64,000 nt of DNA from Plantago major (taxonomy: Eukaryota; Streptophyta; Magnoliopsida; Lamiales; Plantaginaceae). How positions within the stretch are numbered: the first letter of the stretch is position 1; every line of letters starts with the position of its first letter. The stretch covers positions 23,506,237 to 23,570,236 of the forward strand of contig CM048844.1 of the NCBI GenBank assembly GCA_026545765.1. The letters run 5' to 3'. Of the stretch, positions 22,768 through 34,462 are shown in pieces. The translations under genes were made by a program, and so were the position numbers. The notes under the pieces were generated by a model that made no database searches, was not told where the DNA came from, and saw nothing but the letters and a program-made list of their open reading frames with translations.

Positions 22768-24469
22768 ATGGAGAACTCATCATCAACAAGCATTCTTCAG
22801 CTGCAAGAACGAATCGGCCGCCGCGTATTGCTCTTCCCATTACCACTACAAGGCCACATCAATCCCATGCTTCACCTAGCCAACATTCTCCATTCCAATG
22901 GTTTCTCCATAACCATCATACACACCAAACTCAACTCTCCAACTCCTGAAAACTATCCTCATTTCACTTTTCATCCCATCTCTGACGGATTCTCCGAGAA
23001 CAACCAGCCTGATGACATCCTTGCTCTTCTGCCAACGCTCAATGTGCAATGTGTTGAGCCGTTCCGACAAGCGTTGTCTGACCTTTTATCGGATAGATCA
23101 GGGGATCCAATCGCTTGTTTGGTCTCGGATGCCATGATGTACTTCACTAGTGATGTGGCAGGGAGTTTGAACCTGCCGAGGATCGTGTTGAGAACTGGTG
23201 GCGTCGCTTCTTTTCTCACTTTCGCTGCCTTTCCGGTTCTTATTGACAAGGGCTATCTCCCCGCTCAAGGTGTGTTTCCTTTTCCTCTGTTTCAATATTT
23301 GATACTTTCATTAGGATCAAAAATGTATCGTGTAGTAGTTTATCAGCTGAATGGGTTTATTTGATCGTTTGACCAAATATTGTATGTGACGTGAGACTAA
23401 GTAGCAACCAACTAACTTATCAGCTAGTTTTGAAGAATAAGTCAAAGTAATGCGGTTGATTTGGGAGTTATACAACTATAGGGTCTGATTTCAAGCAAAA
23501 CTCAATCAATATGATTTCTTGTAACCACAGTGGTAGTTCATCTGCATAGATGTCAGAAGAGTAAGATTCACAAATATCATCTTGATTTATGTGTTTTGTT
23601 CAGATGCTCGACTCGAAGAGCCAGTCGTGGAACTTCCACCACTTAGAGTGAAAGATCTACCTATAATCAACACATCTTCCCCTGAGAAATTGTATGAACT
23701 ACTAGAGAACATGATACGCGGAACCAAGGCGTCCTCAGGGCTGATATTTAACTCGTTTGAAGAATTGGAACAGACGGATGTTGCGAAACTGCGTCAGGAC
23801 TTTCCTGTTCCAGTGTTCCTAATAGGTCCATTTCACAAGCTTCCTGGTTCCAAATCAAGTAGCCTGTTAACCGAAGATCAAAGTTCAATCTCTTGGCTCG
23901 ACAAACAGGCTGATAACTCCGTTGTATATGTGAGTTTTGGTAGTATTGCATCTCTCAAAGAGAATGAGTTTCTAGAAATTGCTTGGGGACTAGCAAACAG
24001 CAAACGCCCTTTTCTGTGGGTAGTTCGCCCTGGATTGGTCCGTGGGGCTGAACTATTAGAGCTGTTGCCTCAAGATTTTTTCGACAGTTTGGATGGAAGA
24101 GGCCACATAGTGAAGTGGGCACCACAACCTGAGGTTCTTTCTCATCGGGCTGTAGGGGCGTTTTGGACTCATAATGGATGGAACTCGACTCTGGAAAGCA
24201 TCTGTGAAGGCGTTCCGATGATTTGTATGCCCTGTTTTACAGACCAGCTTGTCAACGCTCGGTATGTTAGTCATGTCTGGGGAGTTGGTGTCCAGTTGGA
24301 GAACGGAATCAAAAGAGAACATGTCGAAAAGACTCTAGAACGAATAATGGTCGAAGGAGTTAGCGAACGGGCTCTGGCGTTGAGGGAGAAAGCTGATGTC
24401 TGTGTGCAGCTTGGTGGATCTTCTTATGAAGCATTGGAGAACCTGAAGAAACATATCTCGTTTTTCTGA
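22768..24469 (+). CDS. UGT-A, UDP-glycosyltransferase, UGT76-like
   Basis: Exons 22768-23269 and 23604-24469, with a 334-bp phase-1 GT-AG intron and a product of 455 residues, normal for the family. The N-terminal half has QGHINPM with the catalytic His at residue 30, and CLVSD with the partner Asp at 121. The C-terminal half has the 44-residue PSPG sugar-donor box starting WAPQPEVLSHRAVG, with HNGWNSTLESICEG and ending DQ. The final Gln favours UDP-glucose. It lacks a signal peptide, so it should act in the cytosol. It is the most diverged of the four plus-strand copies (longer N-terminus, HNGWNS instead of HSGWNS). Acceptors of known UGT76 enzymes include hormones, benzoic-type acids and diterpenoids. 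The acceptor here cannot be read from sequence. Confidence 0.92.
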
Positions 24470-24745
24470 TATACAATACTTACTCATTAGGCAATGGTTC
24501 ACCTGTTCTATATCAAGCAAGAACTCAGTTGCTGATTTTCAATTTTTACCCAATAGAAAGGCAGAGTAGCAGACAATGCAAGTCTGAGTTTCAGATCAGA
24601 TATTCTTCAAATCTTGTCTATGCAAAGTATTATGCTAATTAGTTTATTAACATTTTACATTTGAATTTTAAGATTATTTTGTAATCTAAGTTTTAAAATT
24701 TTAAATGTAAAAAGTTAAAATTGGAAAAAAGTTATCACTTAAAGT

Positions 24746-25504
24746 CTATGTTTTGAAATCCGGTGGTTCGACCCGAGTCGATCTGGTTCAACCGCAATTC
24801 GGTGACTGAAATGGTCCGAAAACCCCTAAACTCGGAAAAACCCGGTATCCGTAAAACCTAAGATAAATCGGTAAAAATCGGGTTGAACTGGTTTAAATTA
24901 AAAATAAGGGAACTGACCTAATCTTGCGGCCCATAATTGTTCACTTTTGTGCCACGACCTTGGTGCAACCTACCCATTTCATTCAGTTAAAAGTCAGATC
25001 CATTCATTTCCCATCTTCTTCGTCTAGCAGAGGCCATAGCGGCTTGAGAGAAACATCGCATTCACAGATTAAGAATCCAATAATGGCTTATAGTAATAGG
25101 AACAAATTGGAACCAATTACAAACGAAAAGAAAATGCATAGTCTTGCTCTCTGTTAGATTAGAAGAAAGAAGAATAACGGACCAAGTTAGAAGAAATTGA
25201 AGTAGTCGGCCAGTGCATTGGGAGGAGAGAATTGAGGTGATGAGAAATGAAATAAGAGGCTTCACGCTTTTAGGTCAAGTGGCTTTTAAAATTTTGTTTA
25301 TTATTGCGAAAGTGAATAACGCTTTTAGTCCACCTGAACACGTCTCTCATTATCAATTGGATTGGAGGTGAAAGATGTGCGTGCTTAGTTAGTTAGTTTT
25401 CTAAAATAATCATAATTTTGAAATACTATAACTATGTTGACCCGGTTGAACCTCCCTCAATAGATAGGTCGGGTCGATTGTCGGGTCCAAGTTTCAAAAC
25501 ATAG
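24746..25504. mobile_element. hAT-like non-autonomous element between UGT-A and UGT-B
   Basis: A 759-bp element with terminal inverted repeats CTATGTTTTGAAA at 24746 and TTTCAAAACATAG at 25504, continuing inward in the less perfect cggtggttcgacccg / gggtcgattgtcggg. It is flanked by near-identical cttaaagt (left) and cttaaaagt (right), fitting the 8-bp duplication of hAT elements. There is no transposase. Confidence 0.65.
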
Positions 25505-25869
25505 CTTAAAAGTATATAATTTAATTATCAAGATGCTAAAAAAAAGTACTCCATAAAACTATTGGTAATTTAAGTAGTACAACTGTTGCAATATAGTACA
25601 ATGACCATAATATAGTACATTCATTGTAATGAATTACTCAAATGTTAATCTAAACATAATCATTCTTCGCAAATCTGTGAATTGAACGAAAGAGTATGGT
25701 GTCTGAATTTTTTTTTTATATAATATTACAATTATAATATTTAACATTGGACAACTTTATTATCGATAATAAATTTGCTAATAACATTTCAATCATTCTT
25801 TATACGAAGAAAATCGAACCCTGACCTATAAGATGCAGAATTACCATTCTGACTGGCCATTACAAACGC

Positions 25870-26151
25870 TTTGACCATTAAAATTTAAAGATAGACTCAA
25901 CCAATTATCAAACCAAATCAAAATCAAATTAGAACCTTCCCCAAGAAAAGTATACGCCATCTGCTAAAAATAACTAAAACCAATCCATTTAATTCTGACT
26001 AAACCGAGAGAGTAAATGTATCATTTGATTTTTTTTGACAACAGAAATTAATATATGGTCCAATCTGATGTGCTCATAGATAGTACTAATACATGTACAT
26101 TCCTTACATTCTTCATAAGTACAATATATCAAGTTATCAAACAAGTTCAAT
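25870..26151 (+). promoter_or_regulatory. Promoter block of UGT-B, shared with UGT-C
   Basis: Stretches such as 'tatcaaaccaa.tcaaaa.caa.tt.gaaccttc.ccaaga', 'catctactaaaaata' and 'tggtccaatct.atgtgctcata' occur in the same order upstream of UGT-C (28640-29025). The conservation reaches about 300 bp from the start codon, so the duplication included the promoter. Confidence 0.6.
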
Positions 26152-27748
26152 ATGTCCATGAACAATCAACTCACAATGAATCACAAGGAGAAATCAAGAA
26201 TCGTGTTCTTTCCAGCCCCATTTCAAGGCCATATCAGCCCAATGTTCCAGTTAGCCAGCCTTCTTCACACCAAAGGGTTCGAGATATCCATCGTTCACAC
26301 CAAATATAAGTTTCCAGATACGACTAAATACCCTCACTTCACCTTTCACAGCATCCCTGATTGCTTATCTGAAAGCAAAGAAAACTTGACAGATCCATTG
26401 CTTGTTATGGAGCTCCTTAATGTCAGCTGTGCTGATCCATTTCGTAAGTGCTTGGAACACTTGGTTTTTTATTACCCTGTCAAGTGTTTGATCACAGAAA
26501 TCAATTGGTATTGTTCGAAAGCTGTGGCTGATAGTCATAAGCTCCCCAGGATCCTAATCAGGACAGCGAGTGTCTGTTCTTTACGGGCGCTTGCTGCACT
26601 TACAGATCTTCGCAGGAAAGGTTATATCACAGATCAAGGTATATATTTATTTCATGGTTTCTTTTCTAAAACTGCTTATTGTTTCTTTATATATAAGCAG
26701 GAGAAAATGATTGTTCTCAGAAAACAACTCTGCTGCTAACCATACTAAAAGAAGCTAAATCACTTTTAAATAAGCAGAAGCATTTGCAAACATGCACTTA
26801 AAAAGAAATTTCACATGAAATTAACAAGAGATTTGTGACTTTGATTCTTGATCAGAATCCAGAATGGAGGAACCGGTTCATGAGCTCCCACCACTTAGAA
26901 TCAAAGATATTCCTACAATTGAAATTCGCAACCCAGACGACTTGTTTAAATTCACCGATATGATGGTGGAACAATTGAAGAAAGCAGACGGCCTAATCTT
27001 CAACACGTTCAAAGAACTGGAAGGGCCTGAGCTTGACAAGCTTAGGGAACAGTTTACCTTGCCAACCTTTAGTATCGGTCCTTTCCATAAGTGTTTTTCA
27101 GCTGCCTCTAGCAGCTTATTGGCACAAGACAGGAGCTCGATAGCTTGGCTAGATAAACAAGCACCAAAGTCCGTACTTTATGTTAGCTTCGGCAGTGCTG
27201 CATTAATGGATGCACAGAAGCTGGAAGAAATGGTTTCGGGACTGGTCAACAGCAAGCAGCTTTTCTTGTGGGCCATTCGGCCAGGACTAGTCCAGGGGTA
27301 CGAATGGATCGAAGCCTTGCCAGATGAGCTAATGGAATCTGTCAAGAAACAAGGTTATGTTGTGAAATGGGCTCCTCAGCAAGAAGTGCTCACACATCCT
27401 AGTGTTGGTGGTTTCTGGACTCACAGTGGATGGAACTCGACTCTGGAGAGTATCTGCGAAGGAGTTCCCATGATTTGTTCGCCATTCTTTGGAGAACAGA
27501 TGGTTAACTCAAGATATATAAGCGACGTGTGGAAGATTGGAATCAAGTTGGAGAGAGGGTTCGAAAGAGGGGAAATCGAAAATGCGATAAGAAAATTAAT
27601 GATGGAAGGTGAAGAAATAAGGCAGAGAAGTATGAGTCTGAAGGAGAAAACAGATAGCTGCTTAAAAGCTGGTGGTTCTTCATACCAGTCACTTGATGAC
27701 TTAGTTAATTTCATTTTATCATTCATAATTTCAGATAGTCATACTTAG
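26152..27748 (+). CDS. UGT-B, UDP-glycosyltransferase, UGT76-like, with altered catalytic Asp
   Basis: Exons 26152-26638 and 26856-27748, with a 217-bp phase-1 intron and a product of 459 residues. QGHISPMF carries the catalytic His at residue 27. The position that is Asp in the other copies (CLITD) is Glu here (CLITE, residue 116, codon GAA at 26497-26499). The PSPG box starts WAPQQEVLTHPSVGG, has HSGWNSTLESICEG and ends EQ instead of DQ. Both changes are conservative, and EQ is found in other plant UGTs, but a Glu in the catalytic pair is unusual. The rest of the frame is intact and very close to UGT-C. It could be an active enzyme with changed rate or an early step in decay. Cytosolic, with unknown acceptor. 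Confidence 0.9.
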
Positions 27749-28640
27749 ATTATTCCCAGTTGTTACTAGCAGGAAAAAAACACAGTTGCTACAGGATTCA
27801 TCAATAAATCAAGAACAACTACACAACCTCCACAGCTTGAGCTCAAACTCGGCTTGACATATATCTTTTCAAGTTCGTCTTGCGAGCTTGTAATTGTCTA
27901 AAATTCTCAAAAAGTTCCCAAACTCATGTTTTGCCAAAATGGAGAGCGAGTATGACTTGCCTAGAGTTTAAATGCACATTATTTAAGTACTTATATATGT
28001 AAACAATAAATATATACTATTCAATGTTTCAAACGGCCTGTCAAGCTTTTTAGCTGAGCACATCAATTTTCAAACTCGACTCTGACAATCTTATTGAGTT
28101 ATAATTTATGTTCCAACAAGAACTAGTCGAGCACGAGTCGAGTTTTTTCGACCCTGAGCTCGAGCTGCTCAAGAAAAGGCTCAACTCGTTGTGTTGGTGT
28201 CGAGTAGTTTGGATACTTACACATACCTTACAAAAAATTCTTATAAAGATCAGGTTTATGAGTAAGTTGTAGACACTATGGTTGAAAATGACCCACATGA
28301 CTTGGAAGGGAAAGTTTTTAGATTCATTCGATCTCATTACCCGTACCCAAAACTCATATTCGTGTTGGGGTGCCGGTTTAGGCGGATAACCACTGTTTAC
28401 AGGAATAGGTTGTGAGATGATAAGTTAGTACAGAATCAAACACCAGGGTGATGCAATAAAGACAAGCTCAGCCTGCTTATGTAATGTAAGTGAGCAGATA
28501 GCTTTGAATTCCACAATAAACATTGCTCAAATGTGGACCATTATCAGGCTGGGGGACCTTTCTCTTCCCAATGCCCGCAACTATCGTGTCGTCTTTCTAC
28601 TTTCCAGTTAGATTAATAACCCCACTTTCCTAAAAATACT
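27749..28640. other. Intergenic DNA with a GAGCTCGA-rich repeat
   Basis: Between about 27825 and 28190, words such as 'cttgagctcaaactcggcttga' and 'gagctcgagctgctcaag' recur in both orientations. They resemble the ends of a common class of plant non-autonomous DNA elements. Borders cannot be set. No gene is seen. Confidence 0.35.
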
Positions 28641-29025
28641 CGAAACCAAGAGACTAAAACATTTAACAAAGACTTGAACACCTATCAAACCAAGTCAAAA
28701 CCAAGTTGAAACCTTCTCCAAGACAACTAAACCACCTTGTATTCGTCATCTACTAAAAATAAGTCGAACCAATCCTTTTCATTCACATTAAACAAATCAA
28801 CGGATATAAGAAAAATCATTGTTTCCTCTACCGTGCTGCATGTAGTATGTAGTGACTTATGGTGTTTGAATATGTTGTACAATGCAACATATAATAAACT
28901 TTGCTTCTCTGACAATGACAGAAAGCTGCTGTGAGCTGACTACAAAACTGCCACATGGTCCAATCTCATGTGCTCATAAATACTACTACATGTACATCCT
29001 AATTGTTCATCTACCAAAAAACTCC
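28640..29025 (+). promoter_or_regulatory. Promoter block of UGT-C
   Basis: It matches the UGT-B upstream region in order and spacing. A TATA-like CATAAATA lies at 28975-28982 within CTCATAAATAC. The same CTCATAAATAC is found upstream of UGT-D. Confidence 0.6.
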
Positions 29026-30560
29026 ATGAACAACAATCGGCTTACAATGAATCAGCAACAGAAATCAAGAATAGTGTTCTTTCCTGCCCCGTTTCAAGGC
29101 CATATCAGCCCAATGTTCCAGTTAGCTAACCTTCTTGATACCAAAGGATTCGACATATCCATTGTTCATACCGAATATAAGTTTCCAGATACGACTAAGT
29201 ACCCTCACTTTACCTTTCACAGCATCCCTGATTGCTTGTCAGAGAGCAAAGAAGACTTGACAGATCCATTGCTTGTTATAGAACTCCTTAATGCCAACTG
29301 TGCTGAAGTGTTCCGTAAGTGCCTGGAACAACTGATGTCTGATTACCCTGTCAAGTGTTTGATTACAGATACGAACTGGTATTGTACGCAAGCTGTGGCT
29401 GACGAACTTAAGCTCCCCAGGATAGTAATCAGGACAGCGAGCGTCTGTTCTTTTCTGGCATTTGCTGCACTTACAGATCTTCGCCGGAAAGGTTATATCA
29501 CAGATCAAGGTATATTCTACTTTCATAATAATATTTTCCAGCTTTAACTTTGAGTAATGGGAACTTTTAGCTGGGGGCATAGGGAGTATATGACTATATG
29601 TTATACTTTCGTAAAATATGAGAGTAGTTAACTTCTTTTTGCATGAAATTAATGAAAGATTTTTGCACCTTTCATTCATGACCAGAATCAAGAATGGAGG
29701 AACCGGTTCATGAGCTCTCACCACTTAGAATCAAAGATATTCCTGTGATTAAAACTCGCAGTCCAGATGACTTGTTTAAGTATACCGATAGGATGGTGGA
29801 AGAATCGAAGAAAGCAAAAGGCCTAATCTTCAACACATTCAAAGAACTGGAAGGTCCTGAGCTGGCCAAGCTTAGAGAGCAGTTTACCTTGCCAACCTTC
29901 AGTATCGGTCCATTCCACAAGTGTTTTTCAGCTGCCTCGAGCAGCTTATTGGCACAAGATAGGAGCTCAATTACTTGGCTGAATAACCAAGCACCAAAGT
30001 CGGTGCTATATGTTACCTTCGGCAGTGTTGCATTAATGGATGCACGTAAGCTGGAAGAAGTGGTCTTGGGATTAGTCAACAGCAAGCAGCCTTTCCTGTG
30101 GGCTATTCGGCCTGGACTAGTGCAGGGGTGCGAATGGATTGAAGCCTTGCCGGATGAGCTGATGGAATCTGTCAAGAAACAAGGTCACGTCGTGAAATGG
30201 GCTCCTCAGCAAGAAGTGCTATCTCATCCTAGTGTTGGTGGTTTCTGGACTCACAGTGGATGGAACTCGACTCTAGAGAGTATTTGTGAAGGAGTCCCCA
30301 TGATTTGTTCGCCGTTCCTTGGCGACCAGATGGTGAACTCAAGATATGTAAGTGATGTGTGGAAGATTGGGATCAAGTTAGAGAAAGGACTCGACAGAGG
30401 GGAAATCGAACATGCGATAAGAAAATTAATGGTGGAAGGCGAAGAAATGAGGCAGAGAATTACGAGTCTCAAGGAGAAAACAGAAAGTTGCATAAAACAT
30501 GGTGGTTCTTCCAAGCAGTCACTTGATGACTTGGTTAATTTCATTTCATCATTCAGGTAG
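29026..30560 (+). CDS. UGT-C, UDP-glycosyltransferase, UGT76-like
   Basis: Exons 29026-29509 and 29686-30560, with a 176-bp phase-1 intron and a product of 452 residues. The start was chosen because MNNNRLTMNQQQKSRIVFF aligns with UGT-B. The frame is open further upstream, but that part is promoter. Catalytic His 26 (QGHISPMF) and Asp 115 (CLITD) are both present. The PSPG box runs from WAPQQEVLSHPSVGG through HSGWNSTLESICEG to DQ. A small oddity is YVTFGS where its neighbours have YVSFGS. By eye it is clearly more than 80% identical to UGT-B, so these two are the newest pair in the cluster. Cytosolic, probably UDP-glucose dependent, acceptor unknown. Confidence 0.92.
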
Positions 30561-30943
30561 TCAAATATTTTTCATAGTTGTCATTAGCAGAAGAAATCAG
30601 CTTCTGTTGGATTCATCAATTAATCAATAACAGCTATGTCTCATGTTATTCACAAGCACCATGAAAATAAACATAGTTTTATATTTGTGTATTTAGCACT
30701 AGATTAACAATTTAACACTGAGCATATAAGAGCAAAAGATTTTAAAAAAAAAGCATCAGGGAATACAAAAAGTTTCCAAATGGACCAAAACTATGGTGAA
30801 AACATCCTTTAGAAAAGCAGGACCATTTCCTGAAGGAAAATAAATTATCATCAATGATGAAGTGCAAAAATAGACATCAACTATGTATATACAGCAAAAA
30901 CTCAAGTCAGATTCAATGCTGTCATGTTCACTACGCAGGAAAT

Positions 30944-32719
30944 GAGTCTCCTTATAGTCCATAATATATTGAGAGTCCTACATAATAGACAAATATATGT
31001 AATTTACACAAAAAAACTATACAATCTTATTTTTTTGCGGGCATTTTTCCTTACAATACACAGCTCCTTTCACGTGTCCATCCAGTCATATTGGTACTTT
31101 GGATCAAATTGTCTATGTTTGATATATAATTGTCTATGTTTAGCATAAAATTATTGACGACAACCTATTTATCCAAAAGAAACACAATATTTATAAATAA
31201 ACATAGAAATCAATTTCATTCATCAATCATAAATGTCATACATATAAAACGATACAAAAAATTTAAAATCACTATATCTAAACTACAATCATCTTTGCAA
31301 ACAAATAAAACAACCTTGAATTGTTCGTCGACTCCTCCATCCACGTCTCCATCTTTATCATCAATCGTTTTCTTCATTCGACCACCATTTTTATGAAAAT
31401 CTAGTATATGCAAAAAAACATCAACAATTTGGCAACTGTCATACACAATTTTACCATAACAATAGACTATTACACTACAACAATAGACAACCAAGCTGCA
31501 TAACTCATTGGCTTGTCAGGCACAATCCTCACACTAGCACGGGACTCAATGGACACATTCATGAACATATTCACACATCCATTCAACTATTTGGCAATTG
31601 ACATAAACAATTTTACCATAACAATAGACTATTACACTACAACAATAGACAACCAAGTTGCATAACTCACTGGATTGTCTCTCACACTAGCATGGGACTC
31701 AATGGACACACTCATGAGCATATTCACATAGCCATTCAACTATTTGGCAACTGTCATGCACAATTTTACCATAACAATAGACTATTACACCACAACAATA
31801 GACAACCAAGTTGCATAACTCATTCGATTGTCAGGCAAAATCGAACACAAATCACAACGTAAATGAATCAAAAGCAGAAATATCACTCTCAAAATGCTCA
31901 TCATAACTACACCATACAACATACATATACTGTAGGAATAAACATACATCATTAGTATATAAACATAAGCTATTTGTATATAAACATCAACAATTCGCAG
32001 AAACAGACTATGCACAGCAACAATCGCTTCAACATTATCAATAGAGTTCAAATCTTCCATTGAAAACAACGTATACAACACACAGGAACACTCAGATCAG
32101 ATCAAACAACAACTAGATCGGCTTTAAAAGACTCAAATCGAACAAAAAAAAAGCAAAAATACCTGAAAATCGTGAGTTCAAAACCTGAAAATTAGAGTTT
32201 CGTTCGTTTTAGCTTGAGAGAAACCGCTAGAAACACAGATCTACCACTGAATTGATGAGCTTGAAAACTCCTTTCGATCTTCGATCTCATCGCAACTCAT
32301 CCGTTCGATCTCCGATCTCAACTTCTCCGTTCGATCTCCAATCTTAGTTCGATCTATTCTGTAATCTCTGATAATCGACAAAAATCGAACGAAATTAAGC
32401 AACGAAGAACAACAATGGATGATCGAAAACAATAAACAAATGAAGATGAACAACAAACCTGAAGGAGAAGAAGCAAAATCAGAAAAGCTAGGGTTTCAGA
32501 ATGATTTCGCTGGAGAAGAATGGAGAAGAGAGCGTGATGAATCTGGAGAATGGAAGAAAATGAGGAAGAAAAAAAGAAAAAAAAGCCTTTTATATTTAAC
32601 AAATCGGGTCAAAACCAACCCAATCCAATAACCCGCGAAAATTAAAAAAACACGGGTCAAGATCCGCGAATTTTGTCAATACTATAGACTCTCAAGGAGT
32701 CTCATAAGAGATAGGACTC
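30944..32719. mobile_element. Third Mutator-like non-autonomous element (between UGT-C and UGT-D)
   Basis: The left end (gagtctccttatag...ttgagagtc...agacaaa) resembles the reverse complement of the right end (gagtcctatctctt...ttgagagtc...tgacaaa). The right subterminal part holds cgcgggttattgg and gggttgg words like those at the left end of the 1.8-kb element. Inside are three tandem copies of a 153-162 bp unit and a tcgatctc-rich stretch. No matching 9-bp duplication was found, so the borders are approximate. Confidence 0.4.
31420..31830. repeat. Three tandem copies of a 153-162 bp unit
   Basis: The phrase 'caattttaccataacaatagac' recurs near 31446, 31608 and 31761. Each is followed by 'tattacac.acaacaatagacaacca' and a 'ggactcaatggacaca' segment. 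Confidence 0.85.
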
Positions 32720-32950
32720 TTTTAAGTTTTAGTGTGAGGGAATTAGCTGAAACATAATCATAATCGGTAAATGACTTACCAGTCGGTACTAAAGCAAGTT
32801 GAATGATACAGGTACCCAACTCCAATGAAAAGCTATAGCTTTTTCCTCCAATTGACACTGAGAATAATACTTTGGTGTTGGAAGTGGCACAAAAGATTCC
32901 TAGTACTAGATGACGAAAACCCACTTCAATCTTGTCCACTGACATGTACT

Positions 32951-32958
32951 CATAAATA
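32951..32958 (+). promoter_or_regulatory. Likely TATA box of UGT-D
   Basis: CATAAATA inside CTCATAAATAC, 75 bp upstream of the start codon. The same word precedes UGT-C. Confidence 0.5.
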
Positions 32959-33025
32959 CCTGTGTATGATCAACAGGCATCCATAAGAGGAACATCAGTT
33001 TCAGAACCAAGAACCTTTTATATCC

Positions 33026-34462
33026 ATGGAGAAATCCAGGTTAGTTCTATTTCCACTCCCATTTCAAGGCCACATCAATCCTGTGTTCCAGTTAGCCAGC
33101 ATTCTTCATGCAAAAGGGTTCGAGATATTCATTATTCACACTAAGTATAAGTTTCCAGATACGTCTAAATACCCTCACTTCAGTTTCCACCTTGTCCATG
33201 ATGGTTTATCAAAAGCAGAACAGTCTTTAACAGACCCTCTGATTGTCATCCGTATCCTTAATGTTAACTGCGTCGAACCAGTCCACAAGTGCTTGGATAA
33301 ATTGATGTCCGATTATCATGTCCAGTGCTTAATCACAGATACTAGTTGGTATTCTGTGCAAGCTGTGGCTGACAAACTTAAGGTCCCGAGGATAGTGATT
33401 CGAACAGCAAGTGTGGGTTCTTTTTTGGCATTTGCAGCTCTTTCCGAACTTCGAGAGAAGGGATACCTCTCAGATCAAGGTATGGATACACATCGAAACT
33501 ATAATAATCCGAGTATCCAACATACAGGTGTACCTTATATTTCTTTATCTCTCTCTTTTTGTCCTCAAGAATCCAAGATGGAGGAACCAGTTCGTGAGCT
33601 ACCGCCACTTAAAATCAAGGACATTCCATCAATGAAGACACAAAGACCAGATGACTTGGACAAGAATGTAAACATAATGGTCAAAGAAACGAAGAAAGCT
33701 TCAGGCCTTATCTTCAACACATTCAGAGAACTAGAAGAGACAGAGCTAGTCAAAATCAGAGAACAGTTCCTCCTGCCAACCTTCACCATCGGGCCATTTC
33801 ACAAGCTTTACTCAGCTGCCACAAGCAGTTTGATGATGCAAGACAGGAGCTCAATTTCCTGGCTGGATAAACAAGCACCCAAGTCTGTGCTGTACGTGAG
33901 CTTCGGTAGTACTGCTACACTGGATGCTGGAAAACTAGAAGAGGTGGCTATGGCTCTAGCCAACAGCGCACAGCCATTCCTGTGGGCCATTCGGCCTGGA
34001 TTGGTCAATGGCTCTGAATGGCTTGAAGCACTACCAAACGAGCTGTTGGAGTCGCTTAGTAATCAAGGTTACATTGTGAAATGGGCTCCTCAGCAAGAAA
34101 TACTGTCTCATCCTTCTGTTGGTGGCTTCTGGACTCACAGTGGATGGAACTCGACTCTGGAGAGCATTTGCGAAGGAGTTCCTATGATTTGTTCACCAAT
34201 CTTCGGCGATCAGATGGTGAATTCTAGATACGTAAGTGATGTGTGGCAAATCGGGATCAGGCTGGAGAAAGGGCTGGAAAGAGGTGAAATCGAAACTGCA
34301 ATAAGAAAGCTAATGGTGCACAGAGAAGGTGATGAAATAAGGCAGAGAATACTGACTCTGAAGGAGAAGACAGATAATTGCATTAACCCTGGTGGATCTT
34401 CATACCAATCACTTGATGACTTAGTTAGTTTCATTTCATCACAGAGATCTTCAAGTATTTAA
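33026..34462 (+). CDS. UGT-D, UDP-glycosyltransferase, UGT76-like, with a 90-nt readable intron
   Basis: Exons 33026-33479 and 33570-34462. The intron at 33480-33569 has clean GT-AG borders and the same phase-1 position as in the other UGTs, but it is exactly 90 nt and has no stop, so both spliced (448 residues) and unspliced (478 residues) mRNAs stay in frame. Catalytic His 16 (QGHINPVF) and Asp 105 (CLITD) are present. The PSPG box runs WAPQQEILSHPSVGG, HSGWNSTLESICEG and ends DQ. The spliced form is the expected one because exon 2 begins ESKMEEPV like the other copies. It has the shortest N-terminus of the cluster. Cytosolic, probably glucose transfer, acceptor unknown. Confidence 0.92.
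   Translation: MEKSRLVLFPLPFQGHINPVFQLASILHAKGFEIFIIHTKYKFPDTSKYPHFSFHLVHDGLSKAEQSLTDPLIVIRILNVNCVEPVHKCLDKLMSDYHVQCLITDTSWYSVQAVADKLKVPRIVIRTASVGSFLAFAALSELREKGYLSDQGMDTHRNYNNPSIQHTGVPYISLSLSFCPQESKMEEPVRELPPLKIKDIPSMKTQRPDDLDKNVNIMVKETKKASGLIFNTFRELEETELVKIREQFLLPTFTIGPFHKLYSAATSSLMMQDRSSISWLDKQAPKSVLYVSFGSTATLDAGKLEEVAMALANSAQPFLWAIRPGLVNGSEWLEALPNELLESLSNQGYIVKWAPQQEILSHPSVGGFWTHSGWNSTLESICEGVPMICSPIFGDQMVNSRYVSDVWQIGIRLEKGLERGEIETAIRKLMVHREGDEIRQRILTLKEKTDNCINPGGSSYQSLDDLVSFISSQRSSSI

Noticed and set aside
25811..25860. Reverse strand resembles a tRNA-derived SINE head (ggttcga, tggccagtcagaatgg)
   Set aside because: B-box and A-box fits are partial, and no tail, body or target duplication was found, so no RNA gene or SINE is called.
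28882..29025. Longer N-terminus for UGT-C (48 extra residues)
   Set aside because: This part matches the UGT-B promoter and contains the TATA-like box; the family N-terminus starts at the ATG at 29026.
30756..31396. Several short frames between UGT-C and the repeats
   Set aside because: AT-rich, no domains, and partly inside a transposable element.
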